From Streptomyces atratus (GTDB lineage: Bacteria > Actinomycetota > Actinomycetes > Streptomycetales > Streptomycetaceae), in assembly GCF_014648655.1 (NCBI RefSeq), contig NZ_BMRN01000008.1, forward strand, positions 282,998 through 346,997: DNA of 64,000 bases. The letters run 5' to 3'. Of this stretch, positions 35,150 to 44,788 are shown piece by piece (the first letter of the stretch is position 1; every line of letters begins with the position of its first letter). The notes under the pieces were generated by a model. It was not told the origin of the DNA and did no database searches. It saw nothing but the letters and a program-made list of their open reading frames with translations. Position numbers and translations under genes: made by a program.

Positions 35150-35173
35150 GCGTGGTCTGTTGCGCGCGAACGA

Positions 35174-35230
35174 TCAGTGGGCCGCCGGATGAGCGGTCCA
35201 CCACCAGTTCTGGTTTGTCTGCGCGAACAT
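35174..35230 (-). CDS. trpL: trp leader peptide
   Basis: This 18-residue open frame, MFAQTNQNWWWTAHPAAH, has three consecutive Trp codons. It lies just upstream of the attenuator terminator and the fused anthranilate synthase. With ample charged tRNA-Trp the ribosome completes the peptide, and the terminator at 35125-35149 should form. Stalling at the Trp codons frees GGCGGCC (in the Pro-Ala-Ala codons) to pair with the terminator's 5' arm. A competing stem between GTGGACCGC and GCGGCCCAC (one mismatch) supplies the 1:2 structure. A comparable attenuator has been described for a Streptomyces trpE(G) gene. Confidence 0.92.
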   Translation of the reverse strand: MFAQTNQNWWWTAHPAAH

Positions 35231-35237
35231 GTTTTGA

Positions 35238-35263
35238 ACCCTAACGGATGACCACGTCATCCG
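35238..35263 (-). promoter_or_regulatory. trpL-trpEG promoter -10 box with overlapping palindromic operator candidate
   Basis: On the minus strand a TAGGGT -10 box (35243-35238) ends seven bases before the leader-peptide ATG, suggesting a leaderless transcript. Immediately upstream, 35245-35263 is a palindrome with 8-bp arms (CGGATGAC / GTCATCCG) and a CAC centre. It occupies the -35 to -10 spacer, a position suited to a repressor. It also lies between trpEG and the divergent DAHP synthase gene. Confidence 0.55.
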
Positions 35264-35314
35264 AGCGCGCGTCTCAACTATTGAGCCTACGGATGGACGC
35301 ACCGCCGGAACCCG

Positions 35315-35320
35315 TAGTGT
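35315..35320 (+). promoter_or_regulatory. Candidate -10 box for the DAHP synthase gene (leaderless)
   Basis: TAGTGT ends seven bases before the GTG start at 35328, with no SD in between. The -35 region is weak (TGGACG with short spacing), so this is a tentative leaderless promoter. Confidence 0.4.
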
Positions 35321-35327
35321 TGTCGGT

Positions 35328-36680
35328 GTGACCGTGAACGCCAATACCTCCGTCGCCGGTGGCAACACCTGGCGAGACCTTCCCGCGGCGCAGCAGCCCG
35401 AGTACCCCGATGCCGAGGCTCTGCGCGATGTACTCGCGGACCTCGCGTCGTATCCCCCGCTCGTCTTCGCGGGCGAGTGCGACCAGCTGCGTGCCCGCAT
35501 GGGAGCCGTCGCCAAGGGCGAGGCGTTCCTGCTGCAGGGCGGTGACTGCGCCGAGGCCTTCGACGCCGTGTCGGCCGACCACATCCGGGCCAAGCTGAAG
35601 ACGCTGCTCCAGATGAGCGCCGTCCTGACCTACGCGGCCTCCGTGCCCGTCGTCAAGGTGGGCCGGATCGCCGGGCAGTACTCCAAGCCGCGCTCCAAGT
35701 CGACCGAGACCCGCGACGGCGTCACCCTGCCGACCTACCGCGGCGACTCCGTCAACGGCTTCGCCTTCACCGAGGAAGCCCGCGTCCCGGATCCCGAGCG
35801 GCTGAAGCAGATGTACCACGCATCCGCTTCCACGCTGAACCTGGTCCGCGCCTTCACCACCGGTGGTTACGCCGACCTGCGCCAGGTCCACGCCTGGAAC
35901 CAGGACTTCGTGAAGTCGTCCCCGTCCGGTCAGCGTTACGAGGCGCTCGCCCGCGAGATCGACAACGCGCTGAACTTCATGAAGGCGTGCGGCACGGACC
36001 CGGCCGAGTTCAAGGCGGTCGAGTTCTACTCCTCGCACGAGGGGCTGCTGCTGGACTACGAGTCGGCGCTGACCCGCACCGACTCGCGCACCGGTGAGCT
36101 GTACGACACCTCCGGTCACATGGTCTGGATCGGTGAGCGCACCCGGCAGATGGACGGTGCGCACATCGAGTTCGCCTCGAAGATCCGTAACCCCATCGGC
36201 ATCAAGCTCGGCCCGACGACCACCGTCGACGAGGCGCTCGGCTACATCGAACGCCTCGACCCCGAGCGCGAGCCCGGCCGGCTGACCTTCATCGTCCGCA
36301 TGGGCGCCGACAAGGTCCGCGACAAGCTCCCCGACCTGGTCGAGAAGGTCACCGCCTCCGGTGCCACCGTGGCGTGGGTGACCGACCCGATGCACGGCAA
36401 CACCTTCGAGGCGGCCTCCGGCCACAAGACCCGTCGCTTCGACGACGTCCTTGACGAGGTCAAGGGCTTCTTCGAGGTGCACAAGGGTCTCGGCACGCAC
36501 CCGGGCGGCATCCACGTCGAGCTCACCGGTGACGATGTCACCGAGTGCGTCGGTGGCGGACACGAGATCTTCGTGGACGATCTGCACCAGCGCTACGAGA
36601 CGGCATGCGACCCGCGGCTCAACCGCAGCCAGTCCCTCGACCTGGCGTTCCTGGTCGCCGAGATGTACCGGGACCAGTAG
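35328..36680 (+). CDS. aroH: Class II 3-deoxy-7-phosphoheptulonate synthase
   Basis: This 450-residue plant-type (class II) DAHP synthase condenses phosphoenolpyruvate with erythrose 4-phosphate at the head of the shikimate pathway. Characteristic segments are LLQGGDCAEAFD (metal-ligand Cys), KVGRIAGQYSKPRS, FYSSHEGLLL, and VTDPMHGNT followed by GGIHVELTGDDVTEC. It is divergent from trpEG, so entry into aromatic synthesis and the tryptophan branch share a control region. In Mycobacterium the equivalent AroG gene lies in the same chromosomal neighbourhood. A strong terminator follows. Confidence 0.94.
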   Translation: MTVNANTSVAGGNTWRDLPAAQQPEYPDAEALRDVLADLASYPPLVFAGECDQLRARMGAVAKGEAFLLQGGDCAEAFDAVSADHIRAKLKTLLQMSAVLTYAASVPVVKVGRIAGQYSKPRSKSTETRDGVTLPTYRGDSVNGFAFTEEARVPDPERLKQMYHASASTLNLVRAFTTGGYADLRQVHAWNQDFVKSSPSGQRYEALAREIDNALNFMKACGTDPAEFKAVEFYSSHEGLLLDYESALTRTDSRTGELYDTSGHMVWIGERTRQMDGAHIEFASKIRNPIGIKLGPTTTVDEALGYIERLDPEREPGRLTFIVRMGADKVRDKLPDLVEKVTASGATVAWVTDPMHGNTFEAASGHKTRRFDDVLDEVKGFFEVHKGLGTHPGGIHVELTGDDVTECVGGGHEIFVDDLHQRYETACDPRLNRSQSLDLAFLVAEMYRDQ

Positions 36681-36707
36681 GCATCACCGCAGGCAGCGCG
36701 CGTACGA

Positions 36708-36744
36708 CTGTGGGGCACGGATCGATGTGATCCGTGCCCCACAG
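36708..36744 (+). terminator. Terminator after the DAHP synthase gene
   Basis: A 16-bp perfect stem (36708-36723 with 36729-36744) has a five-base loop and lies 28 bases after the stop codon. Confidence 0.92.
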
Positions 36745-36785
36745 GGCGTTCGGAGGCTTTCAAGGGCTTGGAGTGCCAGGTAAGG

Positions 36786-36804
36786 TTAGGTTGGCCTCAC
36801 CGAA
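36786..36804 (+). promoter_or_regulatory. Iron box (DmdR/IdeR operator) upstream of bfd
   Basis: TTAGGTTGGCCTCACCGAA matches the 19-bp actinobacterial iron-box consensus at 16 positions by eye. It lies 46 bases before the bfd start. An Fe(II)-loaded DmdR1/IdeR repressor would switch bfd off when iron is plentiful. Confidence 0.8.
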
Positions 36805-36849
36805 TAACGGGGTGGCACCGACGACCGATCCCGCCGGGAGGTGAACCGC

Positions 36850-37158
36850 ATGTACGTCTGCTCGTGCTTCGGCATTACGGAGAAGCAGGTCAAGGAACAT
36901 GCGGAAGCCGGGGCTTGCACGCCCCGGCAGATAGCCTCCGCCTGCAAGGCGGGCACGGACTGCGGCGGCTGCGTCCGCGCGATCCAGGCCGTGCTCGGCC
37001 GCGGCGCCTGCCCGCGCCGCGAGCTGATCGACCGGAAGCGGACGCCGGGCACTGCCGCCGACGCCGCCACGGACACCGTCCCCGAGGTCGATCCGGGTAT
37101 CGCTCCCGGCATCGCCCCGGGCGTGGCCCCGGGCATCCGGCTCCCCGAAGCGGCCTGA
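36850..37158 (+). CDS. bfd: Bacterioferritin-associated ferredoxin (BFD-type 2Fe-2S protein)
   Basis: This 102-residue protein has the BFD-like 2Fe-2S domain in its first 60 residues, with ligands C4, C6, C38 and C41 (CSC ... CGGC). A longer proline/glycine-rich tail follows (IAPGIAPGVAPGI). Bfd donates electrons to bacterioferritin so that stored ferric iron is released. The ATG at 36850 follows GGGAGGTGA and is preferred over the GTG at 36841. The iron box upstream and the convergent bacterioferritin gene both support the assignment. The repetitive tail is unusual compared with the short E. coli Bfd. Confidence 0.9.
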   Translation: MYVCSCFGITEKQVKEHAEAGACTPRQIASACKAGTDCGGCVRAIQAVLGRGACPRRELIDRKRTPGTAADAATDTVPEVDPGIAPGIAPGVAPGIRLPEAA

Positions 37159-37173
37159 TCCGCCGGACAGGCC

Positions 37174-37653
37174 CTAGCTGTCGGGCTGCTCGATCTGCTG
37201 GGCGATGTAGAGCGGCTCGCCGAGCTTCTCGACCAGTTCCAGCTGGGTGTCGAGGTAGTCGATGTGCTGCTCCTCGTCCTCCAGGATCGACTCAAAGATG
37301 TTTGCGGACGTGATGTCGCCCTTGCCGCGCATCAGCTCGATCCCGCGCTTGAGGCGGTCGATCGCCTCCACCTCGACCTGGCGGTCGGCCTGGAACATCT
37401 CGGTGACGGTCTGACCCACCCGCACGTGGAACAGCCGCTGGTAGTTGGGCAGTCCATCGAGGAAGAGGATGCGGTCCGTGAGGATCTCGGCGTGCTTCAT
37501 CTCGTCGAACGACTCGGAGCGGGTGTACTTCGCGAGCTTCGTCCAGCCGAAGTTGTCCTGCATCTTTGCATGCAGGAAGTACTGATTGATGGCGGTCAAC
37601 TCGGCGGTCAGCTGCTCGTTCAGGAACTCAAGGACCTCGGGGTCGCCCTGCAT
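37174..37653 (-). CDS. bfr: Bacterioferritin
   Basis: This 159-residue subunit forms a 24-mer iron-storage shell. The ferroxidase ligands E18, E51 and H54, with later Glu and His residues in EDEEQHIDYL, are conserved. M52, the haem-bridging methionine of true bacterioferritins, is in FDEMKHAEIL. The start ATG at 37653 follows AAGGAG. The gene is convergent with bfd, its likely electron-donor partner, and ends 15 bases from it. Confidence 0.95.
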   Translation of the reverse strand: MQGDPEVLEFLNEQLTAELTAINQYFLHAKMQDNFGWTKLAKYTRSESFDEMKHAEILTDRILFLDGLPNYQRLFHVRVGQTVTEMFQADRQVEVEAIDRLKRGIELMRGKGDITSANIFESILEDEEQHIDYLDTQLELVEKLGEPLYIAQQIEQPDS

Positions 37654-37807
37654 CGCAGAGGCTCCTTCCAACCGGTGAACGGGGCAATTTGGCCGCATCC
37701 TCGCACTGCACCCGGTGATCGTCCAGTAAGTGCATGCTTAGTATGAGTTGCCCGAATTGACCTTGCCCTGGTCGGGACCACCCCTGCCTGTCTGTCACCA
37801 TGGAGTC

Positions 37808-38440
37808 ATGGGTCAGCCGGAAAGCCGGGAAATCAGCGCGTCGGAGCAGTCCGAGCTTCCGCCGGGACAGCGACTCCAGCGTGGTTGGCCGGTTACCCAC
37901 TACGGGCCCGTCCCCAAGTTCAAGCCCGACCGCTGGGAGTTCCGGGTCTTCGGCGCCACGGCGGACGGCGAGAAGCACTGTTGGAGCCACCAGGAGTTCT
38001 CGGTACTGCCGTTCGCCTCGGTCGTCGCCGACCTGCACTGCGTCACCAAATTCAGCATGCTCGGCGCCGAATGGGGCGGGGTGCTCGCCCGCACGGTTCT
38101 GGAACTCGCGCCACCCGCGCCGAACGTCACCCATGTGATGGTCTGGGCCGAGTACGGGTTCAGCTCGAACCTTCGACTCTCCGACTTCGCCTCGGACCGA
38201 ACGCTTTTCGCCACCCACAAGGGCGGTGAGCTGCTCACTGCCGAGCACGGCTTCCCGCTCCGGCTCATCGTGCCGCACCTCTATGCCTGGAAGGGGCCCA
38301 AGTGGGTCCGGGGCGTCGAGTACATGACGGCCGACCGCCGCGGCTTCTGGGAGGAACGCGGCTATCACAACATCGGCGACCCGTGGCGCGAGCAGCGATA
38401 CTCCTACCAGGAAGAGCCCGGGGACGGCCCCGAGCTCTGA
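37808..38440 (+). CDS. Sulfite-oxidase-like molybdopterin oxidoreductase
   Basis: This 210-residue protein matches the oxidoreductase molybdopterin-binding domain. The molybdenum-ligating Cys is probably in ADLHCVTKFSM. Other family features are WAEYGFSSNL, HGFPLRLIVPHLYAWKGPKWV and a closing GYHNIGDPW. It lacks a signal peptide and the haem domain of sulfite oxidase, so it resembles small stand-alone members of unknown substrate. The start is not strongly marked; ATG 37808 gives the conserved N-terminus. Confidence 0.82.
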   Translation: MGQPESREISASEQSELPPGQRLQRGWPVTHYGPVPKFKPDRWEFRVFGATADGEKHCWSHQEFSVLPFASVVADLHCVTKFSMLGAEWGGVLARTVLELAPPAPNVTHVMVWAEYGFSSNLRLSDFASDRTLFATHKGGELLTAEHGFPLRLIVPHLYAWKGPKWVRGVEYMTADRRGFWEERGYHNIGDPWREQRYSYQEEPGDGPEL

Positions 38441-38472
38441 CCTGACGGCTCCCGGGCCGGCCCGGTCCGCCC

Positions 38473-39066
38473 TCAGTGGTGGTACTGGTGCACCACCGCG
38501 TGGCCCTTGCCGCGGCCGATCATCCACTTGTTGACCGGTGTGGTGACGACGAAGGCGACGGCGAGCGAGAGTACGAGCGCTCCCCAGAACAGCGCGTCGG
38601 AGAGGCCGGCGTCCATGGCGCCCGGCCACAGTGCGATCACGCCGTTGTCGATCAGCTCCATCACTGCGATGGAGAGCGTGTCGGCGGCTAGGGCGACCCG
38701 CAGGGCCGTACGGAAGTCGACGCCCGCCTTCCGGATGGAGCGCAGTGTCAGCGTGTAGCCGAAGAAGAAGGCCAGGACGATCGCGAGCACCATCGTCTCC
38801 ATGTTGCCCCAGCCGAGCGCAGTGCCGATCACCATGCCGAGGATCTCGCCGATGGCGCATCCGGTGAGGCAGTGCAGGGTGGCCTGCGCAGCCATGGCCC
38901 AGCCGGCCTTGCCGGGGTGGCGGCCGGTGTGGCCGGTGTGGTCGGCGTGACCTGAGTGGGCTGCGTGCTCGCTGTGGTCTACGCGCTGACTGTGATCTGT
39001 GTGCTGCCCGTGCTGCCCGTCCCGCTCATGGTGGCTGTGCTGTTCGTGCTGTGTGTCGTGCTTCAT
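38473..39066 (-). CDS. Histidine-rich DUF4396 membrane protein, probably copper-responsive
   Basis: This 197-residue protein has a hydrophilic N-terminus of about 60 residues packed with histidine (for example HAAHSGHADHTGHTGRH). Three to four membrane helices of the DUF4396 type follow, and the protein ends in HQYHH. The His-rich segment could bind Cu, Zn or Ni. A CsoR-like operator 50 bases upstream (39116-39132) favours copper. The ATG at 39066 has a GGGGGAT stretch upstream. A role in copper binding, storage or transport is inference from the sequence and operator. Confidence 0.8.
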   Translation of the reverse strand: MKHDTQHEQHSHHERDGQHGQHTDHSQRVDHSEHAAHSGHADHTGHTGRHPGKAGWAMAAQATLHCLTGCAIGEILGMVIGTALGWGNMETMVLAIVLAFFFGYTLTLRSIRKAGVDFRTALRVALAADTLSIAVMELIDNGVIALWPGAMDAGLSDALFWGALVLSLAVAFVVTTPVNKWMIGRGKGHAVVHQYHH

Positions 39067-39115
39067 GGCGATCCCCCAATGCCGAGTAGCGGTTCCTGCC
39101 GACAGCAAGAACCGT

Positions 39116-39132
39116 ATACCCCCATGGGGTAT
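39116..39132 (-). promoter_or_regulatory. CsoR-like copper operator
   Basis: ATACCCC and GGGGTAT flank a CAT centre, giving the 17-base palindrome ATACCCCCATGGGGTAT. This is the G/C-tract form bound by copper-sensing CsoR repressors in Streptomyces and Mycobacterium. It lies 50 bases upstream of the DUF4396 gene. Confidence 0.78.
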
Positions 39133-39168
39133 TCCTCAACCGGGGAAATCGGTGCGGGGGCGAGGTGC

Positions 39169-40026
39169 TCAGCCCTGGTCGCGCAGCCGCTTCAGTCGCG
39201 CCACATCCGACGCATGACCCTCCTTGCCGCCCGGCGTCTCGATGATCAGCGGTACACCGGCGGTCGCCGGATGAGCGAACAGCTCCCGGAACGGCTCCTC
39301 GCCGATGTGCCCGGCGCCGATGTTCTCGTGCCGGTCCTTGTGGGCTCCCACCACGTCCTTGGAGTCATTGGCGTGGATCAGTTTCAGCCGGCCCTCGCCG
39401 ACCGTGTCCACCAGCAGGTCCAGTGTCTGCCGCATGCCCGCCGGGCCCGTCAGATCGTGGCCCGCCGCGTAGATGTGGCAGGTGTCGAGGCAGATGCCGA
39501 GCTTGGGGTGGGCGTCGAGTGCGTCGAAGTACGGGCCGAAGTCCCAGGTCCGCGAGCAGAGCGAGAACCCCTGCCCGGCGGTCGACTCCAGCAGCAGATA
39601 CGGGTCGTCGTCATGCGTCAGCTCGTCCAGCAGCGGCCGCATGTGCGTGCGCACCTGTGCGAGGGCCTGCTCGCGCGGCCGGCCGCCCGTTGCCGATCCG
39701 GTGTGCACCACGACGCCCAGGGCGCCGATCTCGCGGGCCCGGCGCAGTGAGTGGCGCAGCGAGTCCACGGACTTCTCGACGGTGGCCACGGTGTGCGAAC
39801 CGAAGTTGATCAGGTACGGGGCGTGGACGTACGCCGGTATGGAATCGGCGGCGCACTCGGCGCGGAACTGCTCGTCCTGGGCCGGATTGCCGGCGGGCGT
39901 CGCCCAGCCGCGCGGGTTGGCGACGAAGACCTGGACGGCCTCCGCCCTCATTTCGCGGGCGTAGGGGAGGCCGACCTTGGCGAGGCCGCCGGCCACGGGA
40001 ACATGGCCGCCGACTGGATTGCGCAT
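39169..40026 (-). CDS. nfo: Endonuclease IV (AP endonuclease)
   Basis: This 285-residue TIM-barrel enzyme repairs abasic sites. Family motifs are VHAPYLINFGS, LLLESTAGQG, GICLDTCHIYAAGHDL, LIHANDSKDVVGAHKDRHENIGAGHIG and IIETPGG, which together supply the His, Glu and Asp ligands of the trinuclear zinc centre. It is six bases downstream of the PASTA kinase gene on the same strand, so the two are probably cotranscribed, although a functional link is not apparent. Confidence 0.94.
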   Translation of the reverse strand: MRNPVGGHVPVAGGLAKVGLPYAREMRAEAVQVFVANPRGWATPAGNPAQDEQFRAECAADSIPAYVHAPYLINFGSHTVATVEKSVDSLRHSLRRAREIGALGVVVHTGSATGGRPREQALAQVRTHMRPLLDELTHDDDPYLLLESTAGQGFSLCSRTWDFGPYFDALDAHPKLGICLDTCHIYAAGHDLTGPAGMRQTLDLLVDTVGEGRLKLIHANDSKDVVGAHKDRHENIGAGHIGEEPFRELFAHPATAGVPLIIETPGGKEGHASDVARLKRLRDQG

Positions 40027-40032
40027 ACGGAT

Positions 40033-41946
<1,914 letters not shown>

Positions 41947-41953
41947 GCATGCG

Positions 41954-41983
41954 AGTCTACGAGCCGCCACGGACACCGTTCAC
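41954..41983 (-). promoter_or_regulatory. Leaderless promoter of the PASTA kinase gene
   Basis: On the minus strand GTGAAC (41983-41978) and TAGACT (41959-41954) are 18 bases apart, and the -10 box ends seven bases before the GTG start. The spacing equals that of the promoter at 12927-12956. Confidence 0.5.
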
Positions 41984-42067
41984 GGGCCGGGGCGGACCCG
42001 GGGCCGTACTGCAGCCGAGCCGTGACAGGGACATGCGCACCGCAGTCGCCGGCGGCGGTCCGGCCGG

Positions 42068-42862
42068 TCAGAACGCCGGGCGCTCCGGGTCCAGCGCCGC
42101 GCGCCCCTCCACCGGCGACGAGGGCTCGGCGAAGTGGCGGCGCGGGATCCGGCCCGCGCGGTACGCCAGCCGCCCGCCCTCCACCGCATGCCGCATCGCC
42201 GCGGCCATCAGCTCGGGCTCCTGGGCCCGGGTCACCGCGGACGCCAGCATCACCGCCGCGCACCCCAGCTCCATCGCGAGCGCCGCGTCCGAGGCCGTCC
42301 CGGCGCCCGCGTCGAGAATCACCGGTACCCGGGCCTGTCCGACGATCAGCTGGAAGTTGTGCGGATTGCGGATGCCGAGGCCGGAGCCGATGGGGGAGCC
42401 GAGCGGCATGATCGCCGCGCACCCCACGTCCTGGAGCCTGCGGGCCAGCACCGGGTCGTCATTGGTGTACGGCAGCACGGTGAAGCCGTCGTCCACCAGG
42501 GTCTCCGCGGCGTCCAGCAGCTCGATCGGGTCGGGCAGCAGGGTCCGCTCGTCGGCCACCACCTCCAGCTTGATCCAGTCGGTGCCGAGCGCCTCGCGGG
42601 CCAGCCGGGCGGTCAGCACGGCCTCGCCCGCGGTGAAGCAGCCCGCTGTGTTCGGCAGCACGCGGATGGAGAGGCGCTGGAGCACGGAGAGCACCGAGCC
42701 CTGCACGGTTGGATCGAGGCGGCGCATCGCGACGGTGGTGAGCTCGGTGCCGGAGGCGGTCAGGGAGCGTTCCAGCACGTCGAGGCTGGGCGCCCCGCCG
42801 GTTCCCATGATCAGCCGGGAGCCGAAGAGGGTGCCGCCGAGGGTGAAGAGATCGTCGGACAT
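42068..42862 (-). CDS. thiG: Thiazole synthase
   Basis: This 264-residue enzyme builds the thiazole ring of thiamine from deoxyxylulose phosphate, dehydroglycine and the ThiS thiocarboxylate. Conserved features are SRLIMGTGG, VRVLPNTAGC, WIKLEVVADE with the Schiff-base lysine, and PLGSPIGSGLGI for phosphate binding. It starts two bases after thiS within the thiO-thiS-thiG operon, controlled by the TPP riboswitch at 44293-44386. Confidence 0.96.
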   Translation of the reverse strand: MSDDLFTLGGTLFGSRLIMGTGGAPSLDVLERSLTASGTELTTVAMRRLDPTVQGSVLSVLQRLSIRVLPNTAGCFTAGEAVLTARLAREALGTDWIKLEVVADERTLLPDPIELLDAAETLVDDGFTVLPYTNDDPVLARRLQDVGCAAIMPLGSPIGSGLGIRNPHNFQLIVGQARVPVILDAGAGTASDAALAMELGCAAVMLASAVTRAQEPELMAAAMRHAVEGGRLAYRAGRIPRRHFAEPSSPVEGRAALDPERPAF

Positions 42863-42864
42863 GG

Positions 42865-43101
42865 TCAGCCTCCCTGGACCGCGGTGAGGACTTCGATCCG
42901 GTCGCCGTCGGCGAGTGTCGCGGTGGACCACCGGCTGCGTGGGACGACGGTCTCGTTGAGGGCGGCCGCGACGCCGGAGTGCGCGGCGGTCAGGGTGGCG
43001 ACAAGGGTGTCCAGGGTGGTGCCCGCGGCGAGGAGACGGACCTCGCCGTTCACGGACACGGAGAGGGGCGCGGGCTCGGAGAGGGGTGCGGGATCGGTCA
43101 T
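42865..43101 (-). CDS. thiS: Sulfur carrier protein ThiS
   Basis: This 78-residue ubiquitin-like protein ends in the required Gly-Gly (TAVQGG), which is adenylated and thiocarboxylated to donate sulfur to ThiG. The middle has the typical NETVVPRSRWS segment. About 15 N-terminal residues (PAPLSEPAPLS) are extra and partly repeated compared with E. coli ThiS. The start overlaps the thiO stop codon. Confidence 0.93.
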   Translation of the reverse strand: MTDPAPLSEPAPLSVSVNGEVRLLAAGTTLDTLVATLTAAHSGVAAALNETVVPRSRWSTATLADGDRIEVLTAVQGG

Positions 43102-44282
43102 GCGGGCTGCTCCTGACGTACGGAGACGGCGGCGGACGAGAAACGGTGCGGGGTGAAGGGGCGGGCCGGCTCGGGCACCTCGCCTGTGGTGAGGAGCTCT
43201 GCCATGACGTCACCGGTGACGGGGGTCAGCAGCACTCCGTTGCGGTGGTGGCCGGTGGCGAGGTGGAGGCCGGGCAGGGCGGTGGGGCCGAGCAGCGGGG
43301 CGTTGTCGGGGGAGGCGGGGCGCAGGCCGGCCCGGGTCTCGGTGAGCGGCAGCTCGGTGATGCCGGGCACCAGCTCGTGGGCGTCCCGCAGCAGCTCGTA
43401 GACGCCGCCCGCGGTGACGGTGGTGTCCCAGCCCAGCTCCTCGCTGGTGGCGCCGACGACCAGTTCGCCGTTCTCGCGCGGTACGAGATAGACGTGGCTT
43501 CCCCGGACCACGGCCCGGACCGTCCGGGTGAGGAACGGTGCGTACGCGGCGGGCACGGTCAGCCGCAGCACCTGCCCCTTCACCGGCCGGACCGGCGGCA
43601 CGGCCTCGTCCGGCAGCCCCGGAAGCCGGCCGCTGAGGCTGCCCGCGGCGAGTACGACCTGGTCGGCGGCGAGCTCCGTACCACCGGCGAGCAGGGCTCC
43701 GGCGGCCCGGTCGCGTATCACCGTCAGGCGCTCCGCCCAGCTGCGGTGGAAGACCACCCCGGCCCGCTCGCAGGCGGTCAGCAGTGCGGCGGCCAGCCGG
43801 CGGGGATCGATCTGGTGGTCGCCGTCGACCCGCAGACCGCCGCGGACGCCCGGCGCGAGCATCGGCTCCAGGCGGCGGCATTCGCGGCCGGTGAGCCACT
43901 GCGACTCCAGGCCCGAACGCTGCTGCAGGGCGTGCAGTTCCCGCAGATGGGCACGGTCGTCGGAGTCCAGCGCGACGGCCAGGGTGCCGCAGGTGCGGAA
44001 GCCGGTTTCCTGTCCGCTCGCCGCCTCCAGCTCGGCCGCGAAGGCCGGATAGCGGGCGGCCGAGGCGACATTGAGGCCCAGCAGCATCTGTTCGCCGTAG
44101 TGGAGTTCGGTGACGGCGGCCAGCATGCCGGCCGCCACCCGGGCGGCTCCGCCACCCGGTTCGGGATCGACGACCGCGGTGCGCAGGCCGCGTTGCGCGG
44201 CCCGCCAGGCGGTCACCAGACCGATGATCCCGCCCCCGATGACAAGGACGTCGGATCCGTTGCCGTTCCGAGAAGAACGCAT
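43098..44282 (-). CDS. thiO: Glycine oxidase ThiO
   Basis: This 394-residue flavoenzyme oxidises glycine to dehydroglycine for thiazole synthesis. The dinucleotide-binding motif VIGGGIIGLVTAW starts near residue 14. DAO-family segments follow, including the GDHQIDPRRL region, GSHVYLVPRENGELVVGATSEE and the C-terminal ATGHHRNGVLLTPVTG. It is the first gene of the operon; the ATG at 44282 lies 13 bases from the GGGAGG that ends the TPP riboswitch. Confidence 0.94.
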   Translation of the reverse strand: MRSSRNGNGSDVLVIGGGIIGLVTAWRAAQRGLRTAVVDPEPGGGAARVAAGMLAAVTELHYGEQMLLGLNVASAARYPAFAAELEAASGQETGFRTCGTLAVALDSDDRAHLRELHALQQRSGLESQWLTGRECRRLEPMLAPGVRGGLRVDGDHQIDPRRLAAALLTACERAGVVFHRSWAERLTVIRDRAAGALLAGGTELAADQVVLAAGSLSGRLPGLPDEAVPPVRPVKGQVLRLTVPAAYAPFLTRTVRAVVRGSHVYLVPRENGELVVGATSEELGWDTTVTAGGVYELLRDAHELVPGITELPLTETRAGLRPASPDNAPLLGPTALPGLHLATGHHRNGVLLTPVTGDVMAELLTTGEVPEPARPFTPHRFSSAAVSVRQEQPA

Positions 44283-44292
44283 GGGCGCCCAG

Positions 44293-44386
44293 CCCCTCCC
44301 TTCGCCGGCATGACCCGGATCAGGTTCGTACGGTCGGAGGCCGCCCAGCCTCCCTCTCAGCCCGGTGCGTCCGGGCTCCCGCGAGT
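44293..44386 (-). ncRNA. TPP riboswitch (THI element)
   Basis: On the minus strand the element shows the conserved GGGCTGAGAGGGA block, then CCGTACGAACCTGATC and CCGGGTCATGCCGGCGAAGGGAGG, the classical THI box. A GC-rich P1/P2 region begins near 44386. The GGGAGG at 44301-44296 doubles as the ribosome-binding site of thiO, so TPP binding probably blocks translation initiation and lowers thiO-thiS-thiG expression. Confidence 0.97.
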
Positions 44387-44443
44387 GTTTTACGTTGGCC
44401 ACCTTAGACCCCGTCCCCCGGCCCCAGTAAGGGAGCAGCCACC

Positions 44444-44788
44444 GTGGCCCGTTCGCTCGACGGACTCGTCCTCTCACCGGTCGCCGACCAGGCTCCGGGC
44501 CAGGTCGGTACCCGTACCCGCTTCACGTACCACGAGGAGGACGGCCGGATCTGGGCCGAGTACACGGGCGGCGACGTGGTCCGCGGCCATCTTGTCGGCA
44601 TCCGCGTCGACGACACCCTCGACTTCCGCTACGTCCAGCTGAAGCAGGACGGCACGACATCCTCCGGTCACTGTGTCTCCACCGTCGTCGACCTCGCGGA
44701 CGGCCGGGTCCGGCTGGACGAGCGGTGGGAGTGGGAGTCGCAGGAGGGCAGCGGTACGAGCACGGTCGAAGAGCTCCCCCTTTCCTGA
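44444..44788 (+). CDS. Small conserved beta-rich protein, function unknown
   Basis: This 114-residue protein is predicted to be mostly beta strands (TRFTYHEEDGRIWAEYTGG, LDFRYVQLKQDG, HCVSTVVDLADGRVRLDERWEW), compatible with a small lipocalin-like barrel. Homologues are often annotated as N-acetylglutamate synthase, but no acetyltransferase motif is visible and I do not support that name. The GTG start follows GGGAG. It is divergent from the thi operon. Confidence 0.75.
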   Translation: MARSLDGLVLSPVADQAPGQVGTRTRFTYHEEDGRIWAEYTGGDVVRGHLVGIRVDDTLDFRYVQLKQDGTTSSGHCVSTVVDLADGRVRLDERWEWESQEGSGTSTVEELPLS

